Below the pieces are notes generated by a model that saw only the letters and a list, made by a program, of their open reading frames with translations, did no database searches and was not told where the DNA came from. A DNA stretch of 64,000 nt, from positions 1 through 64,000 of the forward strand of contig JAGRGB010000026.1 of NCBI GenBank assembly GCA_020445745.1, written 5' to 3'. Position 1 is the first letter of the stretch. Every line of letters starts with the position of its first letter. This DNA is from Rhodocyclaceae bacterium (GTDB lineage Bacteria > Pseudomonadota > Gammaproteobacteria > Burkholderiales > Rhodocyclaceae). Positions 1 through 7,736 of this stretch are shown here, piece after piece. Made by a program: the position numbers and the translations under genes.

Positions 1-611
1 CGGACCATGAACTCCTTCAGGATGTCGTTCTGGATGGTCCCGGAGAGGTCCGCCTGGGCCACGCCCTGCTCTTCGGCGGCGACGATGTAGCCCGCCAGGA
101 TCGGCAGCACCGCACCGTTCATCGTCATCGACACCGAGATCTTGTCGAGGGGGATGCCGTCGAACAGGATCTTCATGTCCTCGACCGAGTCGATCGCCAC
201 CCCGGCCTTGCCGACGTCACCGACGACGCGAGGGTTGTCGGAGTCGTAGCCGCGGTGGGTGGCCAGGTCGAAGGCCACCGACACGCCCTGGCCGCCGGCC
301 GCCAGGGCCTTGCGGTAGAAGGCGTTGGAGGCCTCGGCGGTGGAGAAACCGGCGTACTGCCGGATCGTCCACGGGCGACCGGCGTACATCGTCGCCTGGG
401 GGCCGCGCACGAACGGCTCGAAGCCGGGCAGGGTATCGGCATAGGGCAGGTCGGCGGTGTCGGCCGCGGTGTACAGCGGCTTGACCTCGATGCCCTCGGG
501 AGTCTTCCAGGTCAGCGAATCGAGTCCGCGACCCTTGGTGGACTTCTCGGCAGCAGCCGTCCATGCATCCCGACCCGTGTTGGGCAAATCCGGCGCCTTG
601 TTGCTCGACAT
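1..611 (-). CDS. Methylmalonyl-CoA mutase, N-terminal part (cut by window edge)
   Basis: About 203 residues are visible; the rest lies beyond base 1. This is the substrate-binding TIM-barrel end of the adenosylcobalamin-dependent mutase that interconverts (R)-methylmalonyl-CoA and succinyl-CoA in propionate metabolism. Signature stretches are present: [10 protein letters not shown] at residues 72-81 with the active-site Tyr75, YAGFST at 85-90, then [19 protein letters not shown] and [13 protein letters not shown]. The ATG at 611 has a GAGGTG ribosome site 7 bases upstream. The gene is divergent from a GntR regulator, and an operator-like palindrome lies in the shared promoter region. The B12 domain is not visible, so a small-subunit or isobutyryl-CoA mutase variant cannot be strictly excluded, but the residues fit the catalytic large subunit well. 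Confidence 0.93.
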   Translation of the reverse strand, partial: MSSNKAPDLPNTGRDAWTAAAEKSTKGRGLDSLTWKTPEGIEVKPLYTAADTADLPYADTLPGFEPFVRGPQATMYAGRPWTIRQYAGFSTAEASNAFYRKALAAGGQGVSVAFDLATHRGYDSDNPRVVGDVGKAGVAIDSVEDMKILFDGIPLDKISVSMTMNGAVLPILAGYIVAAEEQGVAQADLSGTIQNDILKEFMV

Positions 612-777
612 AATGTTCACCTCGGCAAGCGGGTGGCCTGGCGCCACCTCCAAAAAATATCGACTTACAGCGTAGCAGCCGGGCGACAAAATCGCCCGGC
701 TGCAGAAGATTCGCTGCCCGAATCGGGAACTGACCCCTCCCCTATCCTGCGGGTGCTCGACCGACCCGGCAGCGGCA

Positions 778-809
778 AAATAATACTTTATCCATAATTA
801 TGAATGCAA
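778..809 (-). promoter_or_regulatory. Putative sigma70 promoter of the mutase gene
   Basis: Read on the minus strand, TTGCAT (809-804) is followed after 18 bases by TATTAT (783-778). The 16-bp palindrome at 790-805 lies inside the spacer, a position where a bound protein would block RNA polymerase. The leader to the ATG at 611 would be about 160 bases. Assigned by eye; no start site has been mapped. Confidence 0.4.
790..805. promoter_or_regulatory. Palindromic operator, likely GntR-type
   Basis: ATCCATAATTATGAAT is a 16-bp inverted repeat with one mismatched pair and a perfect 10-bp core CATAATTATG. It lies between the divergent mutase and GntR genes. A perfect copy, ATTCATAATTATGAAT, lies at 54754-54769 upstream of a winged-helix gene. 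AT-rich symmetric sites of this size are usual for GntR/FCD regulators, so the product of the adjacent gntR gene is the likely ligand (inference). Confidence 0.55.
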
Positions 810-837
810 GGCCTGCTTTTGTCGTACAATCATAAAC

Positions 838-1509
838 ATGAACGCCAATCGAATCGCCCCTCTGGCACTCTACCAAGAGGTTGCCGAGCGTCTGCGCCAG
901 CGCATCTTCACCCACGAACTGCGCCCGGGCACCTGGATCGACGAGCAGGCCGTCGCCGAACAATACGGCATCTCGCGCACGCCGCTGCGTGAAGCGCTCA
1001 AGGTCCTCGCCGCCGAGGGACTGGTGACGCTGAAACCGCGCCGCGGCTGCTATGTCACCGAGATCTCGGAGCAGGACCTGGACGAGATCTTCTCGGTGCT
1101 GGCGCTGCTCGAGGGCCAATGTGCGGCGACCACCGCCGAGTGCGCCAGCGACCAGCAGATCGAGGAACTGGTGCAGATGCACGAAGCCCTCGAAAAGGCT
1201 GCCGCGCATGGCGACATCGACGGTTTCTTCGAAGGCAACCAGGCCTTTCACGCGCGGCTCCAGCAGATCACCGGCAATCACTGGCTGCAGCACTGCATCG
1301 AGGATCTGCGCAAGGTGGTCAAGCTGTCACGCCACCACTCGCTGTTCAGCGAAGGCCGCCTCGAACAGTCGCTGGGCGAGCACCAGCGCATTCTCGACGC
1401 CTTCGTCGCACGCGATCCGGTGCTTGCCGAAGCGCGCATGCGCGAGCACATCAGCGGCGGGCGCAGCGCGCTGGCCCGCATCGCCGCCGCCCGCGAGCAG
1501 GCCGCCTGA
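838..1509 (+). CDS. GntR-family transcriptional regulator, FCD subfamily
   Basis: A 223-residue DNA-binding regulator of normal FCD length. An N-terminal winged helix-turn-helix (about residues 10-75) carries the typical recognition segment GISRTPLREALKVLAAEGLV. The helical FCD ligand-binding domain follows (about 85-215), with spaced histidines (FHARL, EHQRIL, EHIS) of the kind that bind a metal and a carboxylate effector. The start ATG sits just after a TACAAT -10-like box at 825-830. It is divergent from methylmalonyl-CoA mutase, so control of propionate or branched-chain acyl-CoA metabolism plus autoregulation is plausible. The effector cannot be read from sequence. Confidence 0.9.
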   Translation: MNANRIAPLALYQEVAERLRQRIFTHELRPGTWIDEQAVAEQYGISRTPLREALKVLAAEGLVTLKPRRGCYVTEISEQDLDEIFSVLALLEGQCAATTAECASDQQIEELVQMHEALEKAAAHGDIDGFFEGNQAFHARLQQITGNHWLQHCIEDLRKVVKLSRHHSLFSEGRLEQSLGEHQRILDAFVARDPVLAEARMREHISGGRSALARIAAAREQAA

Positions 1510-1645
1510 TCGATCCGGGGCCGGCTCGCCGCCGAAACCGACGGCCGCCGCACGACGCCCCACCCTGTCCTGCCGCGCCCGGCTGTCGCGCGGCGGGGCG
1601 GATTCGATACCATGGGCCTCGTCATCTTTCGGATGCGGAGCCGCC

Positions 1646-2428
1646 ATGCCCGGCCAGGTCACCCTGCAACTCGAGTCGAACGTCGCCACCCTGACGCTCG
1701 ACAACGACGGCAAGCTCAATGCCATCGATTCCGTCATGTGGCAGTCCCTGAGGGCCCACATGACCGCCCTCAACGACGATCCCGCGCTGCGTTGCGTGAT
1801 CCTGCGCGGCGCCGGCGACAAGGCCTTCGCGGCCGGTGGCGACATCGAGGAATTCCCCCACGTGCGCGGTACCGTCGACCAGGCCCTGACCTACCACGAC
1901 GAATGGGTGGCAGCGGCGCTCGACGGCATCCGTGCCTGCCCGGTGCCGACCGTGGCGGCCATCGAGGGCGCCTGCATCGGCGGCGGCCTCGAGATCGCCG
2001 GCTGCTGCGATCTGCGCATCGCTGGCCGCTCGGCGCGCTTCGGCGCCCCGATCAACCGCCTCGGCTTCTCGATGTATCCGGGCGAGATGGCCGGCCTGCT
2101 CGAACTGGTGGGTCCGGCGGTACTGCTCGAGGTCCTGCTCGAAGGGCGCATCCTGGGCGCCGACGAAGCCCTCGCCAAGGGTCTGCTGACCAGGGTCGTC
2201 GACGACGGGGAGGCGATCACGGAGGCCGACGCCAGCGCGCGGCGCATTGCATCCGGTGCGCCGCTGGTCGCCCGCTGGCACAAGCAGTGGGTGCACCGCC
2301 TGACCCGTACCGAGGCGCTGACCGACGAGGAAAAGCGCTCCGCCTTCGCGTTCCTCGACACCGACGACTACCGCGAAGGCATGGCCGCCTTCTTCGCCAA
2401 GCGGTCGCCCGAATTCAAGGGCCGCTGA
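1646..2428 (+). CDS. Enoyl-CoA hydratase/isomerase family protein
   Basis: A 260-residue crotonase-fold protein. The oxyanion-hole segments are present: FAAGGDIEEF near residues 55-64 and EGACIGGGLEIAGCCDLRIA near 106-125. GAPINRLGF follows in the place of the second catalytic-acid segment. Such enzymes hydrate or isomerise acyl-CoA substrates. The ATG at 1646 was chosen because homology begins immediately after it; longer in-frame extensions have unnatural Arg/Ser/Pro composition. It follows the gntR gene on the same strand after 136 bases, which fits acyl-CoA catabolism. The exact substrate is unknown. Confidence 0.87.
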   Translation: MPGQVTLQLESNVATLTLDNDGKLNAIDSVMWQSLRAHMTALNDDPALRCVILRGAGDKAFAAGGDIEEFPHVRGTVDQALTYHDEWVAAALDGIRACPVPTVAAIEGACIGGGLEIAGCCDLRIAGRSARFGAPINRLGFSMYPGEMAGLLELVGPAVLLEVLLEGRILGADEALAKGLLTRVVDDGEAITEADASARRIASGAPLVARWHKQWVHRLTRTEALTDEEKRSAFAFLDTDDYREGMAAFFAKRSPEFKGR

Positions 2429-2462
2429 GCCCGCAGCCGGCGCGCCCACGCACAACGAACCG

Positions 2463-3539
2463 ATGACGGCACTCCAGCACCTCCTCGATCACAACGACAC
2501 CGGCGCATTCCTGCTCGCCAGCCTGGCGGCGGTCGTCGGCTTCCTCGCACTCTCGCTGTTGCGCCGGCTGGTTCGCTCGCGCCTGGTGGCGCTGGCGGCC
2601 GGCACCACGTTCAAGTGGGACGATCTCGTCGTCGATGTGCTCGGCAGCACGCGCAACTGGGCACTGGGCGGTGTCGCGCTGCTGCTGGCACTGAACTACC
2701 TGGATCTGCCCGCGGCGGTCGCGACGCGCACGACCCAGGCGGTGATGGCGCTGGTGTTCCTGCAGGCCGGCCTGTGGGCGAGCCGGGCGGTCCGCTTCTG
2801 GCTCGCGTGGCGGCTCGCCTGCCGCGACGCCGAGGACGACGGCGCCAGCGCCACCGCGCTGGCGGTAGCCGGGTTCACGATCCGACTGGCGCTGTGGTCG
2901 ATCGTGCTGATCCTGATCCTCGACCAGTTCGGCTTCGACGTCACCACCCTGATCGCGTCTCTCGGGGTCGGCGGCGTTGCCGTCGCGCTGGCCGTCCAGA
3001 ACATCCTCGGCGATCTGTTCGCATCGCTGTCGATTGCCCTCGACAAGCCCTTCGTGATCGGCGACTTCGTCGTCGTCGGCGACGTCGCCGGCACGGTCGA
3101 GCACGTCGGCCTCAAGACCACCCGCGTCCGCAGCCTGTCCGGCGAACAGGTGGTGATGGCCAACGGCGATCTGCTGGCCAGCCGCATCCGCAACTTCAAG
3201 CGCCTGCAGGAGCGTCGCATCTCGTTCGCGTTCGGCGTCCCCTACGGCACACCGGCGGACACCCTCGAGGCGATTCCCGGTCTGCTGCGCAAGATTGTCG
3301 AGGGGATCGACGACGCCCGCTTCGACCGGGCCCATTTCCGGGCCCTGGGCCCCTCGTCGCTGGACTTCGAAGTGGTCTACTTCGTGACCACTGCCGACTA
3401 CGACCGATTCATGGATGTGCAGCAGGCGATCAACCTGGCAATGGTGCGGCGCTTCGCCGAGCGCGACATCGGCTTCGCCCATCCGACCCGGACGGTGCAC
3501 GTCGCGAGCCTGCCCGGCCCGCCGCAGGCGGCGAACTGA
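2463..3539 (+). CDS. MscS-type mechanosensitive ion channel
   Basis: A 358-residue inner-membrane protein. About four hydrophobic segments (residues ~20-40, 65-90, 95-115, 135-160) precede the pore helix and the MscS beta domain. The recognisable core runs through GVGGVAVALAVQNILGD and SIALDKPFVIGDFVVVGDVAG to the TTRVRSLSGEQVVMANG segment, followed by the C-terminal alpha/beta vestibule. These channels open under membrane tension to release solutes after osmotic downshock. The ATG lies 34 bases after the enoyl-CoA hydratase stop, and the gene ends one base short of the convergent TauE/SafE gene. Confidence 0.9.
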   Translation: MTALQHLLDHNDTGAFLLASLAAVVGFLALSLLRRLVRSRLVALAAGTTFKWDDLVVDVLGSTRNWALGGVALLLALNYLDLPAAVATRTTQAVMALVFLQAGLWASRAVRFWLAWRLACRDAEDDGASATALAVAGFTIRLALWSIVLILILDQFGFDVTTLIASLGVGGVAVALAVQNILGDLFASLSIALDKPFVIGDFVVVGDVAGTVEHVGLKTTRVRSLSGEQVVMANGDLLASRIRNFKRLQERRISFAFGVPYGTPADTLEAIPGLLRKIVEGIDDARFDRAHFRALGPSSLDFEVVYFVTTADYDRFMDVQQAINLAMVRRFAERDIGFAHPTRTVHVASLPGPPQAAN

Positions 3540-3540
3540 C

Positions 3541-4359
3541 TCAGCCGAAGACGCTGTGCAGCATCTTCACGCACAGCGCCACCAGCAGGGCGGCAAAGAT
3601 CTTCTTCAGGGTGGCGACCGGCAGGCGGTGCGCCAGCCTGGCGCCGAGCGGCGCGGTCGTCATGCTGACACCGGCCACCAGCACCAGCGCGGGCAGGTGC
3701 ACGAAGCCGAGGGTCAGCGCCGGCATGCCCTGCTCCCCCCAGCCATTGACCAGGTAGCCGAAGGTGCCGGACAGCGCGATCGGCAGCCCGATCGCGGCCG
3801 AGGTGCCGATCGCGTTCTGGACCTTGACGTTGCACCAGGTCATGAACGGTACCGACAGCGATCCGCCGCCGATCGCGACCAGCGCCGAGATCCCGCCGAT
3901 GCCCAGGCCGACGCCCGACAGGCCCAGCCAGCCGGGCAGCTCGCGTGACGGCTTGGGCTTGATGTTGAGCAGCATCTGCACCGCCACGTAGAAGGTGAAA
4001 CAGGCGAAGAAGATCGCCAGCGGCTCGGAATCCACCCGCGACGCGACGAAGGTCGCGCCGAAGGTGCCGAGCAGGATGCCCGGCGTGATGCCGCGCACGA
4101 TGTCCCAGCGCACCGCGCCATGACGATGGTGGGCGCGCAGGCTGGACATCGAAGTCAGCACGATCGCCGCCATCGACGTGCCCAGGGCCAGATGCACCAG
4201 CTTGTCGTCGGGGAAGCCTTGGGCGACGAACAGCGTGGTCAGCATCGGCACCATGATCGCGCCGCCACCGACGCCGAGCAGGCCGGCGAAGAAGCCGACG
4301 AACGCGCCCAGCGGAAGATAGGCCAGCCACCACTCATTGAACGTCATCGGGATCGGCAT
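3541..4359 (-). CDS. TauE/SafE-family sulfite/anion exporter
   Basis: A 272-residue integral membrane protein with about eight transmembrane helices. Both family repeats show the glycine-rich signature: FAGLLGVGGGAIMVPML near residue 25 and ALVAIGGGSLSVPFM near residue 165. Members move sulfonates, sulfite or other organic anions across the inner membrane; the substrate here is unknown. The start overlaps the end of the upstream EVE gene by 26 bases, suggesting translational coupling. A second ATG at 4347 (MTFNEWW) could also be used. Confidence 0.88.
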   Translation of the reverse strand: MPIPMTFNEWWLAYLPLGAFVGFFAGLLGVGGGAIMVPMLTTLFVAQGFPDDKLVHLALGTSMAAIVLTSMSSLRAHHRHGAVRWDIVRGITPGILLGTFGATFVASRVDSEPLAIFFACFTFYVAVQMLLNIKPKPSRELPGWLGLSGVGLGIGGISALVAIGGGSLSVPFMTWCNVKVQNAIGTSAAIGLPIALSGTFGYLVNGWGEQGMPALTLGFVHLPALVLVAGVSMTTAPLGARLAHRLPVATLKKIFAALLVALCVKMLHSVFG

Positions 4360-4816
4360 CCAGCAGTTGGCAAAGGATGAAGCGCCATTCGTCGTTGGTC
4401 ACCGGGGTGATCGACAACCGGTTGCCGCGGGCCAGGACCCGCAGATCGGCCAGTTCCGGGTGGGCGCGCAGCTCGGCCAGGCCGACCAGCCGGGTCTTGG
4501 CGACGAAGGCGACGTCCACGTTTTGCCAGCGCGGCGCATCGCGGCTGGCCTTGGGGTCGAAGTAGGGACTGTCTGGGTCGAACTGGGTCTCGTCCGGGTA
4601 GGCCTCGCTCGCCACCCGCGCCAGGCCGGCGATCCCCGGCTGCGGGCAACTCGAATGATAGAACAGCACGCCGTCGCCGACCGACATCTCCCGGGTCATG
4701 AAGTTGCGTGCCTGGTAATTGCGCACGCCGAACCACGGCACGCGTCGTCCGGGCATCGCGGCGAGGTCGTCGATCGAACATTCCGCCGGCTCGGACTTCA
4801 TCAACCAGTAGCGCAT
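4334..4816 (-). CDS. EVE domain-containing protein
   Basis: A 160-residue single-domain protein of the EVE/PUA-like fold (thymocyte nuclear protein 1 relatives). It opens with MRYWLMKSEP, followed by WFGVRNYQARNF and GDGVLFYHSSC, the aromatic-lined pocket that in studied members binds modified bases such as 5-methylcytosine. In bacteria it usually lies beside zapA and the 6S RNA gene, as here. Start at 4816 chosen because the family begins at this Met. Likely co-transcribed with the exporter gene overlapping its end. Confidence 0.9.
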   Translation of the reverse strand: MRYWLMKSEPAECSIDDLAAMPGRRVPWFGVRNYQARNFMTREMSVGDGVLFYHSSCPQPGIAGLARVASEAYPDETQFDPDSPYFDPKASRDAPRWQNVDVAFVAKTRLVGLAELRAHPELADLRVLARGNRLSITPVTNDEWRFILCQLLDADPDDVQ

Positions 4817-4912
4817 GCTAGGCTCCCTTGCGGACATCGAGCGGAGATCATCGATGAGGGCGATTGTCGCGCAGTCGTGCGGCGCTGCGAAACCGCTGCC
4901 GGCGGAGACACC

Positions 4913-5317
4913 GTGTTGACCGCCCTGTGCCTGGCCGGCGGCGGCCTCGCGTCGTCGATCGCGGCGACGCTGTTCACGCTGCAATGGATCCACTCGGTCG
5001 AGCGGCTGGCGTGGCAGGAGGACTGGCGCCTGGAGGGCGACGCCCTGGTGCTGGTCGAGGCCAGAATCCGCGGCAGCGGCGCCGGAATGGACCCGCCGCA
5101 AGGCGCGGTGCTGCGCGACGGCGTCTGGCACTACCGGACCGAGCGGCGGGTCGCCGCACTGCTGCTTTCGTCCGGCGGCAGTCAGCCGGAGTACGTGCTG
5201 TGCGCGGCGGGCGAGTGCCGGCCGATCACGGCTTGGCTCGGCGGCCCGGCGGGCGACGGGCGAATCGAGCTGTTTCCGTGCCGCCTGCCGCCAGCGGCGC
5301 GAACTTCGACGCGATAG
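4913..5317 (+). CDS. DUF1850 domain-containing protein
   Basis: A 134-residue protein with a hydrophobic N-terminus (about residues 3-22) that may be a signal peptide or anchor. It is followed by the DUF1850 core: WIHSVERLAWQEDWRLEGD, ARIRGSGAGMDPP and VLRDGVWHYR. DUF1850 genes normally accompany TAXI-type TRAP transporters, as small periplasmic accessory proteins of unproven role, but no such transporter is in this window. The only sensible start is GTG at 4913, after GGCGGAGA; upstream ATGs are in other frames. Confidence 0.75.
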   Translation: MLTALCLAGGGLASSIAATLFTLQWIHSVERLAWQEDWRLEGDALVLVEARIRGSGAGMDPPQGAVLRDGVWHYRTERRVAALLLSSGGSQPEYVLCAAGECRPITAWLGGPAGDGRIELFPCRLPPAARTSTR

Positions 5318-5326
5318 ACGACGCAA

Positions 5327-5354
5327 GAAGGGCGCGGCCATGGCCGCGCCCTTC
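5327..5354. terminator. 28-bp perfect palindrome, probable bidirectional terminator
   Basis: A 14-bp arm (GAAGGGCGCGGCCA) is followed directly by its exact reverse complement. It lies between the end of the plus-strand DUF1850 gene and the 3' end of the minus-strand 6S RNA gene, where a terminator for both is expected. The flanking T-runs are weak, so intrinsic termination is probable rather than certain. Confidence 0.55.
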
Positions 5355-5380
5355 CTGATTGGCCCCCCGCGTGTGCCGCC

Positions 5381-5562
5381 CTGGCCGGGCATCCTGAACC
5401 GAGGGTTCAGGGAGGTCGCCTTCCGGTCGCCTCAGGCTTTCCCGACGAGGGGGACCGCTCACCGGCGAATCTTCAGTCGGCAACCAAGTCTCGAAGACAT
5501 TGGTTCAAGGAATCTACGGCCAACGCAAACACTGCAGGGGATTGACCCCGACGACCCGAAAC
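5381..5562 (-). ncRNA. ssrS: 6S RNA
   Basis: The minus strand downstream of zapA carries 6S RNA landmarks: TAGATTCCTTGAACC early, GGTCCCCC and AAGCCTGAGGCGACC in the middle, and the closing hairpin CCCTGAACCCTCGGTTCAGG near the 3' end. The position between zapA and an EVE or folate gene is the conserved location. 6S RNA mimics an open promoter and sequesters sigma70 RNA polymerase in stationary phase. Ends are approximate, set by the TCGGG/CCCGG terminal pairing and by the palindrome at 5327-5354. Confidence 0.75.
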
Positions 5563-5567
5563 AGCCC

Positions 5568-5864
5568 TCAGAACAGCTTCTCCTGCTTGCCGAGAGCATG
5601 CTCCAGTCGTTCGTTCATGGCGCCGATTCTACGCTTCAAGGCGGGCATGTCAAACCCGCCGGAGCGCTGGTATTGGAGGTATTCGTGGGTGATGTTGAGC
5701 GCCGTCATCATCACCAGCTTTTCGCCTGCGGTGTTGGTCTTGGCGGCCAGATCGTTGAGCTTTTCGTCGAGGAATCGCACCGCCGCAATCAGGCCTTCAC
5801 GTTCCTCCGCAGGACATGACACGCGGTATTCCCGGCCCAGCAAAGTGATTTCCAGGGTTTCCAT
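5568..5864 (-). CDS. zapA: Cell division protein ZapA
   Basis: A 98-residue cytoplasmic protein of typical ZapA length. The N-terminal beta-rich head (METLEITLLGREYRVSCPAEE) and Leu/Ala-rich helical region ending in a coiled coil (about 70-98) match the family. ZapA tetramers crosslink FtsZ filaments at the division ring. It begins 2 bases after the upstream zapB-like gene and leads into the 6S RNA gene, a common zapA-ssrS arrangement. Confidence 0.93.
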   Translation of the reverse strand: METLEITLLGREYRVSCPAEEREGLIAAVRFLDEKLNDLAAKTNTAGEKLVMMTALNITHEYLQYQRSGGFDMPALKRRIGAMNERLEHALGKQEKLF

Positions 5865-5866
5865 AT

Positions 5867-6061
5867 TCAGGCCTGCGGCAGTTGTTCGAGAACCGCCTCG
5901 ACACGCACCGCGGCGATCTCGACCTTGTCCCTGAGTCGGCGGTTGTCGGCCTCGACGACGGCAAGGCGATCCCGCAATTCGCGGTTCTCGCTCGTGAGCT
6001 GATGGTAGAGCGTGGCGAGTTGCTCGATCTGCTGCTCGAGCCGGGAGAGTTCTGCGTCCAT
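5867..6061 (-). CDS. ZapB-like coiled-coil protein (TIGR02449 type)
   Basis: A 64-residue, almost entirely coiled-coil protein (LEQQIEQLATLYHQL, ENRELRDRLAVVEADNRRL). This short family is constantly found directly upstream of zapA, as here with a 2-base gap, and resembles ZapB, the ZapA partner of the FtsZ ring. Role in division is inferred from position and shape. It starts 21 bases after the cobQ stop codon. Confidence 0.85.
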   Translation of the reverse strand: MDAELSRLEQQIEQLATLYHQLTSENRELRDRLAVVEADNRRLRDKVEIAAVRVEAVLEQLPQA

Positions 6062-6081
6062 GGCGCGATGTTAGATAGGGG

Positions 6082-7590
6082 TCAACAGCCGGTCAAGCCG
6101 CCCTCGCGATCGCCCGTGGCAGGTGTCACCGGGAGCCACGGAAAGAGTGTTTCGAGTCGCAGCGAGGCTGCCACGACATCGGCCAGCCGGTCGATGTCGG
6201 CCTCCCGGCGGGCGGCCGCGTCCACCGGCGCGAAGGACGCGCCGCCGGCGGCCCAGCCGAGCAACGCCGACTGCGCCGCCGGGGCATCGAAAATACCGTG
6301 CAGATAGCTGCCGGCGACCTGGCCGTCGACCGACATCGCGCCGTCGAGCCGCCCGTCGTCGAGCCTGACGAGCGGTCGCGACAGGCCCTCGCCGCGACTC
6401 ACGCCCATGTGGATCTCGTAGCCGCGCACCACCCCGCCGCCGGCCAGCAGGATCCGGCCGGCGACGTTGTCCAGCTGCTTGCCGCGGGCGAGTCGCGTCG
6501 TCACCGCCAGCAGACCGAGCCCGTCGCTGCTGCCCGCCGGCCCCTCCAGCCCGTCGGGGTCGTCGATGCGTTCGCCGAGCATCTGGTAGCCGCCACAGAT
6601 GCCGAGCACCCGTCCGCCGTAGCGCAGGTGGCGCAACAGCCCCTGGTCCCAGCCCCGCGCGCGCAGGCAGGCCAGGTCGGCGCGCACGCTCTTGGAGCCG
6701 GGCAGCACCACCAGGTCGGCGGGCGGCAGCGGCCGACCCGGCCCCACCCATTCGAAATCGACCTCGGGATGGAGCCGCAGCGGATCCAGGTCGGTGTGAT
6801 TGGCGATCCTCGGCAGCACCGGGGCCACCACCTTGAGGCGCGCCCCCGGTTTGCCGGCGGCGCTGCCCGACAGGGCATCCTCGGCGTCGAGAAAGAGGCC
6901 GTCGAGGTAGGGCAGAACGCCGATCACCGGCTTGCCGGTGCGCCGTGCCAGCCACTCGAGGCCGGGCTCGAGCAGCGCGATGTCGCCGCGAAATCGATTG
7001 ATCACGAAGCCCACCACGCGGGCCCGTTCGGATTCGGACAGCAGTTCCAGCGTGCCCACCAGGTGGGCGAAGACGCCGCCGCGATCGATGTCGGCGATCA
7101 GCACCACCGGACAATCGACCGCCTCGGCAAACCCCATGTTGGCGATGTCGCGCTCGCGCAGGTTGATCTCCGCCGGACTGCCCGCGCCCTCGACGACGAT
7201 GCACCGGTGGCGCGCCGCCAGGCGACGCCAGCTTTCCAGCACTGCCGTCATGGCGCGTGGCTTGTAGGCGTCGTAGTCGGCGGCCGACAGATCGTGGGCG
7301 ACCCGGCCGTGGATGATGACCTGCGCGACGGTGTCGCTGCTCGGCTTCAGCAGCACCGGGTTCATGTCGCTGTGGGGTGGCAGGCGCGCCGCCTGGGCCT
7401 GCACCGCCTGGGCGCGGCCGATCTCGCCACCGTCGATCGCGACCGCCGAATTGAGCGCCATGTTCTGCGGCTTGAACGGCGCCACGCGCACGCCGCGGCG
7501 GACCAGCACGCGGCACAGGGCCGCCACCAGCGTGCTCTTGCCGGCGTCCGAGGTGGTGCCCTGCACCATCAGCGTCTGCGTTGCGGCCAT
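6082..7590 (-). CDS. cobQ: Cobyric acid synthase
   Basis: A 502-residue enzyme that adds four amide groups to adenosylcobyrinic acid a,c-diamide using glutamine and ATP, in B12 synthesis. The N-terminal ATPase domain starts with [19 protein letters not shown] and includes [12 protein letters not shown]. The C-terminal class I glutaminase-like domain has the nucleophile Cys in [11 protein letters not shown] (about residues 335-345) and a histidine in SYLHGIFD. Start at 7590 (MAATQTL) matches the family; the longer frame adds 25 Arg-rich residues. With btuF divergent next door, this marks a B12 salvage or synthesis locus. Confidence 0.95.
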   Translation of the reverse strand: MAATQTLMVQGTTSDAGKSTLVAALCRVLVRRGVRVAPFKPQNMALNSAVAIDGGEIGRAQAVQAQAARLPPHSDMNPVLLKPSSDTVAQVIIHGRVAHDLSAADYDAYKPRAMTAVLESWRRLAARHRCIVVEGAGSPAEINLRERDIANMGFAEAVDCPVVLIADIDRGGVFAHLVGTLELLSESERARVVGFVINRFRGDIALLEPGLEWLARRTGKPVIGVLPYLDGLFLDAEDALSGSAAGKPGARLKVVAPVLPRIANHTDLDPLRLHPEVDFEWVGPGRPLPPADLVVLPGSKSVRADLACLRARGWDQGLLRHLRYGGRVLGICGGYQMLGERIDDPDGLEGPAGSSDGLGLLAVTTRLARGKQLDNVAGRILLAGGGVVRGYEIHMGVSRGEGLSRPLVRLDDGRLDGAMSVDGQVAGSYLHGIFDAPAAQSALLGWAAGGASFAPVDAAARREADIDRLADVVAASLRLETLFPWLPVTPATGDREGGLTGC

Positions 7591-7671
7591 GGCCTCATGA
7601 TGACGTGTCGATGAACCGGATCGCGCGGCCCGGCAGTCAGCGCGCTCGAGCGGCGGCCGCCGCATCCGGGC

Positions 7672-7677
7672 TAGAAT
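7672..7677 (+). promoter_or_regulatory. -10 box of btuF
   Basis: TAGAAT, a good -10 hexamer, lies 60 bases upstream of the btuF ATG. It is followed by a short hairpin (GTCCGCC/GGCGGA region, 7684-7704). No clear -35 was recognised and no cobalamin riboswitch B12-box was found. Confidence 0.35.
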
Positions 7678-7736
7678 CGCGGCGTGTCCGCCGCTGGCGG
7701 CGGATTATCCCACGAGATCCCCTGCGAGCCCGACCG

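Noticed and set aside
1052..1645. Long N-terminal extension of the enoyl-CoA hydratase frame
   Set aside because: It overlaps the gntR gene in another frame and is Arg/Ser-rich; homology starts at 1646.
7591..7736. Cobalamin riboswitch before btuF or cobQ
   Set aside because: No conserved B12-box or long structured leader was seen in the short divergent region.
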